Positions 49,450 to 61,528 of a stretch of 64,000 bases of DNA are shown piece after piece (position 1 is the stretch's first letter; each line of letters begins with the position of its first letter). The stretch is from Physella acuta. Taxonomy: Eukaryota; Mollusca; Gastropoda; Physidae. Position numbers and translations under genes: made by a program. The notes below the pieces were generated by a model. That model ran no database searches. It was not told where the DNA came from and was given only the letters and a program-made list of their open reading frames with translations. The stretch covers positions 379,501 to 443,500 of the forward strand of contig NW_026731880.1 in NCBI RefSeq assembly GCF_028476545.1. Direction: 5' to 3'.

Positions 49450-50340
49450 TAAAATGCATACATATTAATAATAAGTTTTCAAAGCAGTAATTTAGATTAT
49501 TATTAAATGTCTAATTATAGTTAGTAGATCTTTATTGTTGAATTAACGATATTTATATAATTAGAAAACAAAAGCCTTGAGTTTCTTAAAAAATGATTTT
49601 AAAATTATTCAAATCATTTAGGTTAATAAATGTTCGGAATCGATGCCACAACTCTAGCTATATTATTTGATTTGTTTTTAATGATCTGTACCTGATGTGC
49701 ATCAATCTGCTTTAAAATATTATGAGCAAAAAGATTAATTAAGTGCTTGAGAAAAGCAATGTGTCTTCTAACTCAGTTGAAAAGAACATATATAAGATTT
49801 AATTAAGGTAATGCTAACCAAAAGATATTTTTTTATTACGTAAGTCAATCTACTTGTATAGATGGGGGGGGGGGGGGTTATTATCTATGGTCACTGCCTG
49901 TTGTGTGATACAAATATTTACCCATCCTTAAACTCGACAATACGATTAAAATGACTCAGCTGTTTACTCGACTACACAATGTTTCAATTTCATGCCACAT
50001 CGAATCATCGAATACACAATACACGATATTAACATTTCCCAATTTAAGATATATGAAACATATAACACGTCCAACACACGATATACTCAACTCATGACAT
50101 GTCCAAATCCGGATTTTCAAACTTACACTATACAAAACTCAAGATTTAACAACCTCAAAATATGTCCAACTCATGATATACCCACCAATGGTAGCCACTA
50201 GGACTGAAACCCATATAATCCCTTCCAGCTCCCACAATGCCTCTCCTTGTTTATGTTATATTTTTATATGTTTTCTAAGCTTTAAACTAATAATGCTTTA
50301 TCGATCACTTAGATCCACTTTCTCGATACACTCTTAAAAT
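49450..50340. repeat. Dispersed block Y, copy 4, right part
   Basis: Very close to 22010-22850, including 'GACATGTC.AAATCCGGA' and 'CCACCAATGGTAGCCACTAG'. Leads to the 31-bp minisatellite after about 200 bases. Confidence 0.75.
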
Positions 50341-50534
50341 CAAACGATATATTCCGTTGATTTATTTTGGTTAATTTGTCGAAAACCGTAAAGCTAACGT
50401 TATAATAATTGTTTCTAGTCTGGTGTTTCTGACTTCAAAACAAACCCAGTTTCCCAAATATATAGAACATTACTTGAAGCTTAGTTGATTACGATAGTCG
50501 GGAGTGCGTGAGAGTGGGGGTAAATGAAGATCTA

Positions 50535-50740
50535 CCCCCAGTAGTGAGGGTGGGGAAAAGTAGTACCACCAATTGTGAGGGTGGGGAAAAGCAGTACCAC
50601 CAATTGTGAGGGTGGGGAAAAGCAGTACCACCAATTGTGAGTGTGGGGAAAAGCAGTACCACCAATTGTGAGTGTGGGGAAAAGCAGTACCACCAATTGT
50701 GAGTGTGGGGAAAAGCAGTACCACCAATTGTGAGGGTGGA
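50535..50740. repeat. Minisatellite, 31-bp unit, second array
   Basis: About seven units of GGGGAAAAGCAGTACCACCA plus ATTGTGAGTGT, the same unit as 22900-23185. 50740-52530 is AT-rich with no gene that I can support. Confidence 0.9.
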
Positions 50741-52538
50741 TGTACATTTGGTCTTAGCGTCGCAAAATACCAATTCATGTTATCATTTTTTCTAAAATAT
50801 TTTAAAAGCACTTCAGCTTTCTCTGTCAACTCCACATGTGCGTACAATGGGTGGTCAGTGCAATTGTCATTTATGGAATTAATTTCACAATTATAATGTA
50901 CGTGTTTGATGTCGTACTATTTATTTCTTAACCACTCTATCCTATTTCCGTCTGCTTTAAATAGCTCTAGCAATAACATTACCAACCTTTAGTTCTTTAT
51001 ATTTTCTGTATCGACCTCATGCATAAGATTATATCAAGATAAACCTAACCCGCCCCCAACATGACGTATGAATCGTTTGTTCTAGCTTGAATAACATGGT
51101 TATGTTTATGTTAATTACAATGTTTAAGTTAAATTATTATATTCTTTTTAAATACATTTGGTGTTTAACAATTACTTTTTAATATTTTAACACGTGCCAT
51201 ACGGTAGACACAATTTTAACTAGTTAATTCGTTGTTTTTCAGAATTTGTTTTTTTTTAAAATCGTAAATGTAATCAGGTAGACAACTTAAATGTATTCAC
51301 ATACGAAGTCTAACAAAACAAAATAAGAAAGCAAATACATGTATTTTAATTTATTAGCAAACAAACAGTAACTATTTTTACACCTTTTTAAATGATATAC
51401 ATCCATTAGTATATTATTATATTTCTGCTGGTATTTAGTCCACACATCTATACAGCTATTATTAACAAGTGTCCGCTTCTGTCGCCAATAAACAACCGAA
51501 TTTCGATACACAGAAGTGTATTAGTTAAAATTATGTAGAGTCTAGTTCTAAAGAATTCGACAATCAGAAAATAATGTTAAAGTTAAAACTAACTGAAACA
51601 GATCCGGCTGTTGTTTACCCTCATACATGGCTGAGAGAGTCTACAGACGGAGAAGTGATCAACGCACACTCTAACGACTCATACATTCCACGAGCTAATT
51701 TTTAACCCTTTTTTTACAGAAAGCAAATAGAAGATTTACTAAAAATATAAATTATAATAGCACGGATTAAAGTGCGCAAACAAAACCAAAAATAAAAATA
51801 AATAACTAAAAAACACACGGCACTAAGCATTATAAAATAAGATCTCAATTAACAAGTCATAATTTAAAATCCTATACTTAAAAAAAAATATTGATTATTT
51901 ACATAGTTCTATTATTCTTTAAATTATTTCAAAAACGTGTACGAACAACTTGAGAAATTGATTTTAGTTATATTCAATCTTGAAATATTTTTTTTCAATT
52001 TCAAAATATTATTTGGAAAAAAAAATACAAAACACGTTTTATGTAATAATGCACTAAAAAGTAGAAAATACATTATGTTCTTAAATATATAAAACTACAC
52101 TACCATTTAAATAAGTATAAGGTCACTTTATTATCTATTATATACCTTTACTAATATTTACTACTATGTATGTTTCAAATGTCATAATTAAAGATAATTC
52201 CAGTCAGATTCTTCTTCTACATTCGTTTGGGATCTATTTAGAATGAATGTATGTTTTTCTGCTACATATTTTTCTGCGAGTATTACAACTGCTACTTTCA
52301 CGAACTAATGTGGTCTATAAAATAATGTTTATGAAAAAAAATTATGTCTCTGTCAAATTTAATGCTAGAATTCAGATAAGAAAGAGATTCATATTTCAAG
52401 TGTACTGAAACAGGCAAGGTAAGAAACTCTAAAATAAACAATCTTTCACATTCACTATGTCTCTCTTGTTCATTGCTTAGAATGTAGTGTAGACATAGAT
52501 AACATTTCTAAATTATAAGATATATCTTTTCAAATTAT

Positions 52539-52795
52539 TCAACATTTCTTCTTCCTGACGGCTTTCGTTGCTTTACTTGAACTATCAGCATATTTAGCCT
52601 CCAGCTGTGATAAAAACTATCAGCCTGCCTAGCTCTGGATGACTGTCTAATAGCAGCGACAAGTGAATCTTCACTGTCATCGAGCTTTAAGATTTTGGCT
52701 TCTTTTTCAGCTTCTTTGGCTTCTTTCTCAGCCTTCTTGGTACGCAAATTCTTCTTTTTTTTACTCTCCTTGGTGAAGGCGTCAAAAGCTGGAAC
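52539..52795 (-). pseudogene. DNAJC9: DNAJC9 C-terminal fragment
   Basis: Minus-strand reading gives VPAFDAFTKESKKKKNLRTK, then AEKEAKEAEKEAKILKLDDS and EDSLVAAIRQSSRARQADSF. A one-base shift in a T-run then leads to LSQLEAKYADSSSKATKAVR, KKKC and a stop at 52539-52541. This matches the C-terminus of DNAJC9, a J-domain histone cochaperone (human VPSYNAFVKES... and FLAQMEAKY). The J domain and middle are absent. At 52795 it abuts, without a good splice acceptor, a hAT-derived frame. No poly(A) follows. It may be a broken gene piece picked up with the hAT relic. A homopolymer sequencing error could explain the single frameshift, so I keep 'pseudogene' as likely, not certain. Confidence 0.82.
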
Positions 52796-53669
52796 CTTTT
52801 AGCAGCGTTTGGTTTATCAGATTTTTTTTCAGATTTTTTTTTTTAAAATAAAGTAATTTTCCGCTTTCCGGGTCTTCAACAAAATGAAGTAATTTTTTAT
52901 TTTCGAAACAATCATCTTCATAAAGCAAGGCATAGTCTGGGTTTTCCTTTCCATGCAGTTTTGCATTTAGCTCGTTTAGTTTCTTTGTGATCTCCACCAC
53001 GAAGTTGAATTTTGCAATTAACGATAGACAAGTTAATAGGAAGTACATTGAAATAGGGCGAAACCAAATGTTCTAATAGAATAGCGAGTGTTTATTATTT
53101 ATGTTTATTATTTTATTGTTCATTACCGAGTATTGCAGAACAATATTTTTATGTGTTTTGAAAATAAAATAATAATCTATATATATAATTCTCTTCTGGG
53201 AGCCGTTAGAAAACAAGCTGCAAGCGCCTCCTTGCAGTCCCCTCTCTTTCTCTATATCACTATCACTACCAACCCCCACCCCACCCCCACATTGTCTGGT
53301 GAGTTGTGGTCACGCTAAATGTTTACAAAGCTAACTGTTTACAAATCGTTGAGCCGTAGAGCCGGGTTTCTATTAGGGGCAGATAATTTAGTTCGATTTT
53401 AAACTTAGAGGAGGTAACTAAGAAATAACTAAGAGGGGGGGTAGGGTCGGGGTTGGGGGAAGGGGGGGGGGGTTAGTGTTTTAAAGCACATATTTTCAGT
53501 GGCAGCATTGGTACTGTCGAATTCACAAATTATGTATTACTGCAAAGTAGAAAATAAAACAACTAAATAGCGGCGTATGATACGCTGCGGGTCGGCTCGT
53601 GATTTATATTTGTGCATGGAGCTGAAGAGCCGCATCTCGACATCGTTAGCCGCAAGTTGTCGACCCCTG
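52796..53669 (-). mobile_element. hAT relic with transposase fragment and Helitron-like insertion, copy 2
   Basis: The right end, GTTGTCGACCCCTG at 53669, is the hAT terminus. Reading leftwards come the terminal region, the Helitron-like element (53176-53599), then a minus-strand frame 53048-52830 with KFNFVVEITKKLNELNAKLH and GKENPDYALLYEDDCFENKK. The first part resembles hAT transposase; I do not recognise the part from YEDDCF through LLHFVEDPESGKLLYFKKK. The element lacks its other end and is dead. Confidence 0.7.
53176..53599 (+). mobile_element. Helitron-like element in hAT relic, copy 2
   Basis: Starts TCTATATATATAATTCTCTT after an A and ends GGGTCGGCTCG before a T, after the hairpin GCGGCGTATGATACGCTGC. 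Same insertion point in the hAT as 48787-49204. Confidence 0.8.
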
Positions 53670-54150
53670 AGCTACTCGAATAGGGTTCTGTCGGTTGTGA
53701 AGTTTTTATATAAATTCATTAAATAAGGAAATTCATATAGCCAAATGGCACAGGCCAAGAAACTTTGATTAAAATGAGACTTCATCCCATGTCTTCTAAA
53801 TGTGTAACACATATCATGACTGTTTTTATTTTTCAATAGCATAAACATTTAAATAGAAAGCAAAGACACATATTCAGTATTTATTATTTCTCTAACAAAA
53901 AAATAATATTTTAAAGCGAATACGTTCTGACAATAAAATAGTATTCCTTTTTTTTAAAATTATTTCCAGCGCAATCGTTGTATTTGATATGTGAATTACA
54001 CAGGTAATTACTTCCCCTGAAAACTTTCGGAGCATAAATTAAAGCAAAAATTAAATGCTTATCTGCATTTGTGAACAAAAATAACAATATGCACACTGCA
54101 GTAAACCTAATATACTATACACATTTAAAATGTACTAAAATAGAAGATAT
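53670..54150. repeat. Dispersed block Z, copy 4
   Basis: AGCTACTCGAATAGGGTTCT matches the sequence right of the hAT MITE at 19882. The rest follows 19890-20330 and 44330-44730. Confidence 0.7.
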
Positions 54151-54156
54151 CTGACC

Positions 54157-54569
<413 letters not shown>

Positions 54570-54954
54570 AAGTATCTATATACGCATGTGTATATGGAGG
54601 CCCTATGCGCAATTATTCTTTTGATGTATTTAATTTTTTTTTACCTTCCTCATACAAGGATTAACACATAAGTTATTAGGACTATTAAGACTCAACATTC
54701 AGGCATATTTTGCAACATTGAGTTAATGTAACCCCCACTCACCCCCCACCCACCCTCAACCCGGCGATTGCTTTAAAATGTGCTCAGATATAATATTACC
54801 GATATTTATCTATAGTCGGTTATAAATACAGCTTGATGTAGCATGTTTTCACAATTATTAGCAGGCTTACGTTATGAATTAGTCTAATTTGCTCTTAAAA
54901 GACTATTTAATACTCTAATTAATCACTTAATTAAGTTGAATTATCCTTTTTCTG

Positions 54955-55140
54955 TATATATTTTGCTATTTTTTGCCTTGGTGTCACCCCCCCTAAATGG
55001 TGTCACCCGGTGCTATCCGCACCCCCGTTCCCCCTTCGCTACACCCCTGGGTGTAATACAGAATGTCCAAAAGATTTAACTTCTGGATCCCAACTTTCGG
55101 ATCAGGGATTTTGGAATATAAAGGTCTAAGTTCATCTACT
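54955..55140. mobile_element. G/C-run MITE end plus U2-type SINE tail
   Basis: TTTGCCTTGGTGTCACCCC, GTGTCACCCGGTGC, then TTCGCTACACCCCTGG: the MITE right end. 55080-55130 resembles the SINE tail (CTGGATCCCAACTTTCGGAT, then ATATAAAGGTCTAAG). 55540-55800 resembles 20770-21010. A (TA) run lies at 55921-55965. Confidence 0.5.
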
Positions 55141-55920
55141 ATTATATGTAACATGTGTTACTGACGGAAATGTTAGGTGTATGGAAAGCAATCATTTGGT
55201 TTATTCTATCTTTTCATCCTATGATTTATATTTCGTCGTAAACATATTCTAAGGCTGCAGCTAAGATTTATGTCTTTTTCTGCACTAGCAATATTTAATT
55301 GCATTACCTTTAAGACATACAATTTAGTCATACGATGTGTACAGGCGCATTATCATGTGCAAATAGTTAAAATAACGTTGTAGGATTAGATATCGTGATA
55401 AATTGTTAGTATATTATCTTAATTAAAATATTTAATCTAATGTCTTTTTTTATATGTAGGGGAAGGAAATATACATTTCTTGAGTTACGCGGTATTTCTG
55501 CTGTTGCGTCCCTTTGACAGTTTATTTAGAAAAGGATAGTTGCATTGTTTCTGCATACATTAGTATATGTTTTTTTGCACTGATTCTTTCAAACTTTTTT
55601 GTTTTGTTTTAAAAGCAAAAAAAAAAAAAAAAAAAATTCGAAATAAACATGCTAGATACTAAAGGTACTGTACTGTAAACGTCAGGCCTAGGTTTAAGAT
55701 TTTAAAATTAAAGAAAATAAAATAGAACAACACACACGACATAGGCAGGACAGAAGTAAACACATCTATAAATAGAACAACCCACGCATGACATAGGAGT
55801 TAAATTAATGCTAAAAATTGATGCATTTAGAAAACAAACAACGTTTGCTTATTTCATGTTAGTTTCCAAGACTTGCAAATCATTTAGTTTAAAAAATCGC
55901 AAACACTTCTTTAGAAGTGG

Positions 55921-55968
<48 letters not shown>

Positions 55969-56789
55969 TTTAAGGATTGTCCCATTACAAGCAAAAATGC
56001 ACGTAAAGTATTCAACTCCTTGTGTGTGTGAAGGGCGGGAGGGGGGGGGGAAGGTAGCGGGGGGGGGGGGGGGGTTCTAACACAGAATAAATATGTGTAC
56101 TCGTTACACGATATTATTGTCTGCACACGTTGAATGTATTTCAATAATTAATATTAGCATTCATGACATTAATAACTCTCAAGGCCTCTTCGGTCGTTGT
56201 TCAGATATATGGTCAAACATGTTTTGACGTGTGTGTGCTACTGGTTAACTTGATATATCCCCTATTGTCATATATTATGTATTCAAAGCACCTGAATTTT
56301 ATAAAACTACAATTCAATATTTATTGGTCATGTAATTGGAAAGGTTCCGCTGCACCAACTGCGGACTTAGCCTATAGATAGAAAATAGCTTTTTTTTAAA
56401 AAAACAGGTGCACGCAATCATATATTTTACATTGTAAAACGTGTTGTAGTCAGTCAACGACCGCAAACATTTTCAAATGTAACCGCATACACACAGTTGT
56501 ATATCAAATGTGAACTTATTGGAGGGTCAGATGTTGTCAAACAGATGGTATCAATCCAGATAGATAAGACCTACAGTAAGACGGACAAATAGGCCTACAT
56601 TTTAATAGCATCTTACACATCCGCCTACAATTCAGTAACATCCGACACATCGGCTTACGATTATATAGCATGTCTCAAATCTTTCTATACTATGTGTATC
56701 ATGTAACACATAACATGCCATATACATTAATTATATCTATATCAACAGTAACAAGCAATACACACAATGTAAATATCAGGAATATTTTT

Positions 56790-56920
56790 TTTTATATCTA
56801 CATCAATATTAACGTCATTACAACAGGTGATTTGTTCTGACAATTAAACGTCATTTTCTTCACGGAACAATTGTTACGTCATCCATCAGAAGTAACAGCA
56901 GGTGTTGACACGTTTAAGTA
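56790..56920. repeat. Dispersed repeat W, copy 4
   Basis: 'ATCAATATTAACGTC', 'GTCATTTTCTTCACGGAACA' and 'CATCCATCAGAAGTAAC' match 2810-2920. A T-run of about 51 (56938-56989) follows and may be the poly(A) of a minus-strand retroposed sequence whose body I cannot name. 57000-58500 shows no supportable gene. Confidence 0.5.
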
Positions 56921-56934
56921 ATTTAAATGAAGTC

Positions 56935-56991
<57 letters not shown>

Positions 56992-58499
56992 AAATAAGTA
57001 GCAAAATACAAAGCTATTCATAGAGTGCTAGGTATAGATTAAAACGACTTATTGGCGTGTCTTTAAAGAGTGCTAACAAACTCCTTATAGTTTTTGGTCT
57101 TCAAAAATTACAAAAAAAAATTGTTCAGAACAAAATTACATACAAACCAAGCTTGTTATTTTAATATAATATATGTAGATTGCAATTCAGACTTACTAGT
57201 CGGGTTCCTGTATATTGTATCAGTTCATTTGCACGGCTAGTGATATAAACTAGAAGAAAATAATTGTCTCCCGTGAGCTGTTTAGTAAGAATAATATTTT
57301 TTTTTTTTTTTTTTTTTTTTTACAATTCATTTTAAAGCTTGTGGTTATAACGTTTCTGCATTTGCTTTATTTTTAAAACTCTATAATTTCTACTTTGTTG
57401 ATATTGTTGTAACTAACCACTGGACGGTCTACACACTGGACTAGGGTGGTGAAAATATATTGTATTTTCAAGTAATGAAATGAGCACTGAAATTGACCTT
57501 TACATTTGCAATGAAACAACAACTAAATATATTTTTCTACCTTAGATGCGGTCATGAACTATAGATGCTTCATCCTCCCCTAAAATGATATCACAATCAC
57601 ACCTCACTTTACCAAACCCCTCCATCTAAATTACATTACCCATTCAATATCATTTTGTAATGTTTATTTTTTTTTAAAGCTTTACTCAGCTTGACTTTCT
57701 TTACAAGCGAAATAACGGTAAAACTAATTTTCTAATACATTTTGTGCATAAGCGTGTCATTACTTTTTCTCCATCATCACCTAACCCAACACTCTCCTCC
57801 TCCACCCCCTCCCTTATCCAGATCTGCTGTCATTTATAGACCATCCCTCATATATCTGGTACCCTGTTGTAAGCGAGAGATAAATATAAATAGAGTTCGT
57901 AATCACGTGTAGGCTTAACGACTGATACATCTCAGGGTTACTAATGTATTAGTGCACCAGACACGTACATGAAATATTACTTTTAATATTTAATTTGTCT
58001 TTCCGACAAAACATTAAATGCATGATACATGTATTTAAATATATAAGTGCAAAAATATATATTTGAAAAGTGATATGTATATATTTTAACACATTATATG
58101 CTCTAGCTTTAATATTGAAGCCTAACAAAACACACGTCAAAGAAAAAATGATCGCCATGTTCAGAGTGCTTGGTAATTGGAATAAAACAATGAGAGCGAG
58201 CGACATTTAAATTATAAATTCTAATGTAATATTAATGGGTTTTTTTCAGTATCTGTTTATAATGAAATTGAATATATATTTACAGGATTATACCTGAAAT
58301 TTATGTGTTGGTTTCAACGATATCTCCGATTGTCTTTCCAATATTTAAATATAACGATAAGGTATGCATGCTTGCATTTACATATTTTTTTAAACATTAA
58401 ACAAGCGCACATGTACATTTTTATCATTATTGAAACACTTTAATTATGAATATCATTGTGTGTTTGAAGATACACCTGAGATACACCGAAGTCGAAATA

Positions 58500-59110
58500 T
58501 TTTTTTTTTCTTTTTTGTTACTTCAATTTTTTTTTTGCTGTTATTAATACATATGTGTCGAATCTTGTTTCATTTTTAATTTATCAATTGATTGATGTAT
58601 CTGACATGTTTTTAGAGCTTTTATCTCAACCTGATGGAGTCTAAAAATACCTAGACTTACCAGTTCTGTGTAATTGTAATTGTAGTAACTGGACCTACTT
58701 GACATACATCTCCCATACACTTTTTTATATACTAGAATCAACTGAACTAAATATCATAAAAGGAAAACTGAACAAATCATTCGTACTTTAGGAGTCCATA
58801 TGGGAGTTTTTTGTTTAAAATAAATGTTCAGTTGACAGATTGTGTCACATAGATGTTCAGTTGAAATATTGTGTTCACATAGATGTTCAGTCCTTTCCCA
58901 TTTTTTATCGCGTGTTTAAATGACATATTTTGTCAACATGCGATAGTAAAGTTTATTTCTTACTTGACGTTGAAGTAAATTATAGTTCACTTGTTTCTGT
59001 GACATCGTCATACAAAATGATATAGTATACAGCACTAACAACCGCCGTTACTTTCCCAAACGTGAACGAGGTGCCCATAAAGGCTGGGTGTACTCGTGTT
59101 GTTCTACGGA
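58500..59110. repeat. Dispersed block U, copy 2
   Basis: Paralogue of 42830-43460 including the TGTTCACATAGATGTTCAG repeats and the SINE-like part near 58995-59110. Confidence 0.7.
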
Positions 59111-59204
59111 CTATTCAGTCCGATCAGAACGTGTTAACATACGGCAATGTATCGATACCAAGCTGTCATTATACCTTCGTGAGTTAAGCTCTATTTCTGC
59201 GGTT

Positions 59205-59356
59205 ATTTGCCTTCGACTTCTTCTTCTTTTTCTTCGTTCTTAATTATAAGTGTTGGAATGGATCGAGATTTATCTGCCAGAGGGTTTGAACTCGAGACTT
59301 TTTTTTTCGAATTTATCAACCTTGACCTTTTTTTGCCGACTCGACCACGCCTCCAT
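59205..59356 (-). mobile_element. tRNA-derived SINE
   Basis: Reverse complement has GGCGTGGTCGAGTCGG (A-box-like) and, about 50 bases later, GTCTCGAGTTCAAACCC (B-box-like). Same head type as 7715-7880. 59360-60460 holds no supportable gene. Confidence 0.6.
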
Positions 59357-60464
59357 CACAATTAAGGATACGTGTCAACTGGTTATGCGCCATTGAGGCC
59401 ATTTACTCCGATTGCAGACTGTTGGTCCTATTATAAAAATTTAAGTGTAAATACATGACTGTTAAATAAGGTCACATTACATGAGGCGTCAAGCCTGGAG
59501 AGAAAGTGTTCTCATTTGCGAAAACGCATATTGAGATAATAATTGAGTTAGATCTAAAATAATTTTAAAAGAACGTCAACGAAAAACTCATTAAATATCT
59601 GAACATATTTTTTTTTAAAGTCAGAGTGCAGTAACTATGAGATAAACAGTGACCACATTGTGGACTCTGTTTGTCAAGAACAAACGGGTTCGTCTAAAGG
59701 CCGCGATATCCAAATATACAGTCGTTCGTTAGAGAATAATTGGACCATGTTCTGGGGTAAGTGTTTGGAGATGGTAACAACAGGAACTGACGGGGGGGGG
59801 TATAGATTAAGTCGACTTCATCTCATGTCTTTAAGATATGTAACACACATCGTGAAAGCGTTTACATCTCAATGACATGAATATTTTAAATAGAAAAACA
59901 GATTTAAGGTTATTTGTAAAAAGAAAAAAAAACAAATACAATTATAACACGTACATTGCTCAACAAGAACAACAGTAACGTAGATTTAACTTACTCTAAT
60001 CACTATTTTGTTATGTAATTCGATGTTTGAAATGTTACAAACATGTTGACACATTTATAAGAAACTAAATATAATATGTGTAATCATGTATGCTATATAG
60101 GGGTACGAGTTTACGCTGCTTTTAGTTGGTTGAAAGATAAGCCTGTTGAGAACCAAAGGACAGAAGCGAACGATACACGTTATTCAAACTAATTTCTTAG
60201 CCAGAAAGTTGGAGTTTGCTGTGTTGAGGTCTGCCTGGCTAATTGGGAGACACCTCCTGAGCCGGTAATACAACTGTAAAAAAAACTGGGACATTTTGTA
60301 AATTGTAAATGTTGGCTCTTTCCCTGGTGTATCTCTTTCTACCATTCATATGAAACTAGCGACAACTGGCCATATGCTAGTGCTGTTAGAACAACTTTAC
60401 GTATGAACGGCTTAGTAGACACAAAAGTTTTGTTAGGATAGGCAAGTATGTCGCCTCTGCTGTG

Positions 60465-60985
60465 TCATATCCAGGCTAGTCTCTCCCACTGTCCCCAGGT
60501 GTATCCAGGCTAGCCTCTCCAACTGTCCCCAGGTGTATCCAGGCTAGTCTCTCCAACTGTCCCCAGATGTAACCAGGCTAGTCTCTCCAACTGTCCCCAG
60601 GTGTATTCAGGCTAGCCTCTCCAACTGTCCCCAAGTGTATCCAGGCTAGTCTCTCTAGCTGTCCCCAAGTGTAGCCAGGCTAGCCTCTCCAACTTTCTCC
60701 AGGTGTATCCAGGCTAGTCTCTCTAACTGTCCACAAGTGTAGCCAGGCTAGCCTCTCCAACTTTCTCCAGGTGTATCCAGGCTTGTCTCTCCAACTGTCC
60801 CCAGGTGTAACCAGGCTAGCCTCTCCAACTTTCTCCTGGTGTATCCAGGCTAGCCTCTCTAACTTTCTCCAGGTGTATCCAGGCTTGTCTCTCCATCTGT
60901 CCCCAGGTGTAACTAGGCTAGCCTCTCCAACTGTCCCCAGGTGTATCCAGGCTTGTCTCTTCAACGTTCCCCTGGTGTATTCACC
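60465..60985. repeat. Minisatellite, 34-bp unit
   Basis: About fifteen copies of AGGCTAGCCTCTCCAACTGT followed by CCCCAGGTGTATCC, with variants AACTTTCTCC and AGTCTCTCT. The Leu/Trp-rich frames on both strands come from the repeat. 60985-61480 shows nothing recognised. Confidence 0.92.
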
Positions 60986-61480
60986 AGATCAACAATGTTT
61001 GTTGAATTCGGACCGGTCAGTTCTAAAGGCTTTCTGGAAATTTTCGAAGATAACGCTTATCTTATAATGAACCCCGCGAGTATATTTACGACCTCAGGAG
61101 TTATTGATTGGTCCGTTTTCGGCCAACCGGCACCGTCCCTCGTGTTCTATTGACCCAAGGCAGGATCCTGCCAAATTTGACGCACCTGTGGCGCCGGGAA
61201 GTGCGCTATCGGGCACCCGACCACTTTGCTTTATTTATATAGATGCATGTGTTTCCAATATAGGCCTACATTGTATTTGAAGTTAGAACATACCATCATG
61301 TGACGAAGTAGTCGAGAGGTTGATACCGCGTCCCGGCCTTTAGTCAAACATCAAGTTGACATTCTTATATGGGTTTTGTTTACAATTTACCCAAACATCC
61401 CACCAACTATTTAACATATCTAATTATATAAGGACAGCGAGCAATACTTTAAGACTGTTACAGTGAAGCCCACGTCCGTA

Positions 61481-61482
<2 letters not shown>

Positions 61483-61528
<46 letters not shown>

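Noticed and set aside
56938-56989. T-run as the tail of a nameable retrocopy
   Set aside because: The adjoining sequence matches no coding or UTR sequence that I recognise.
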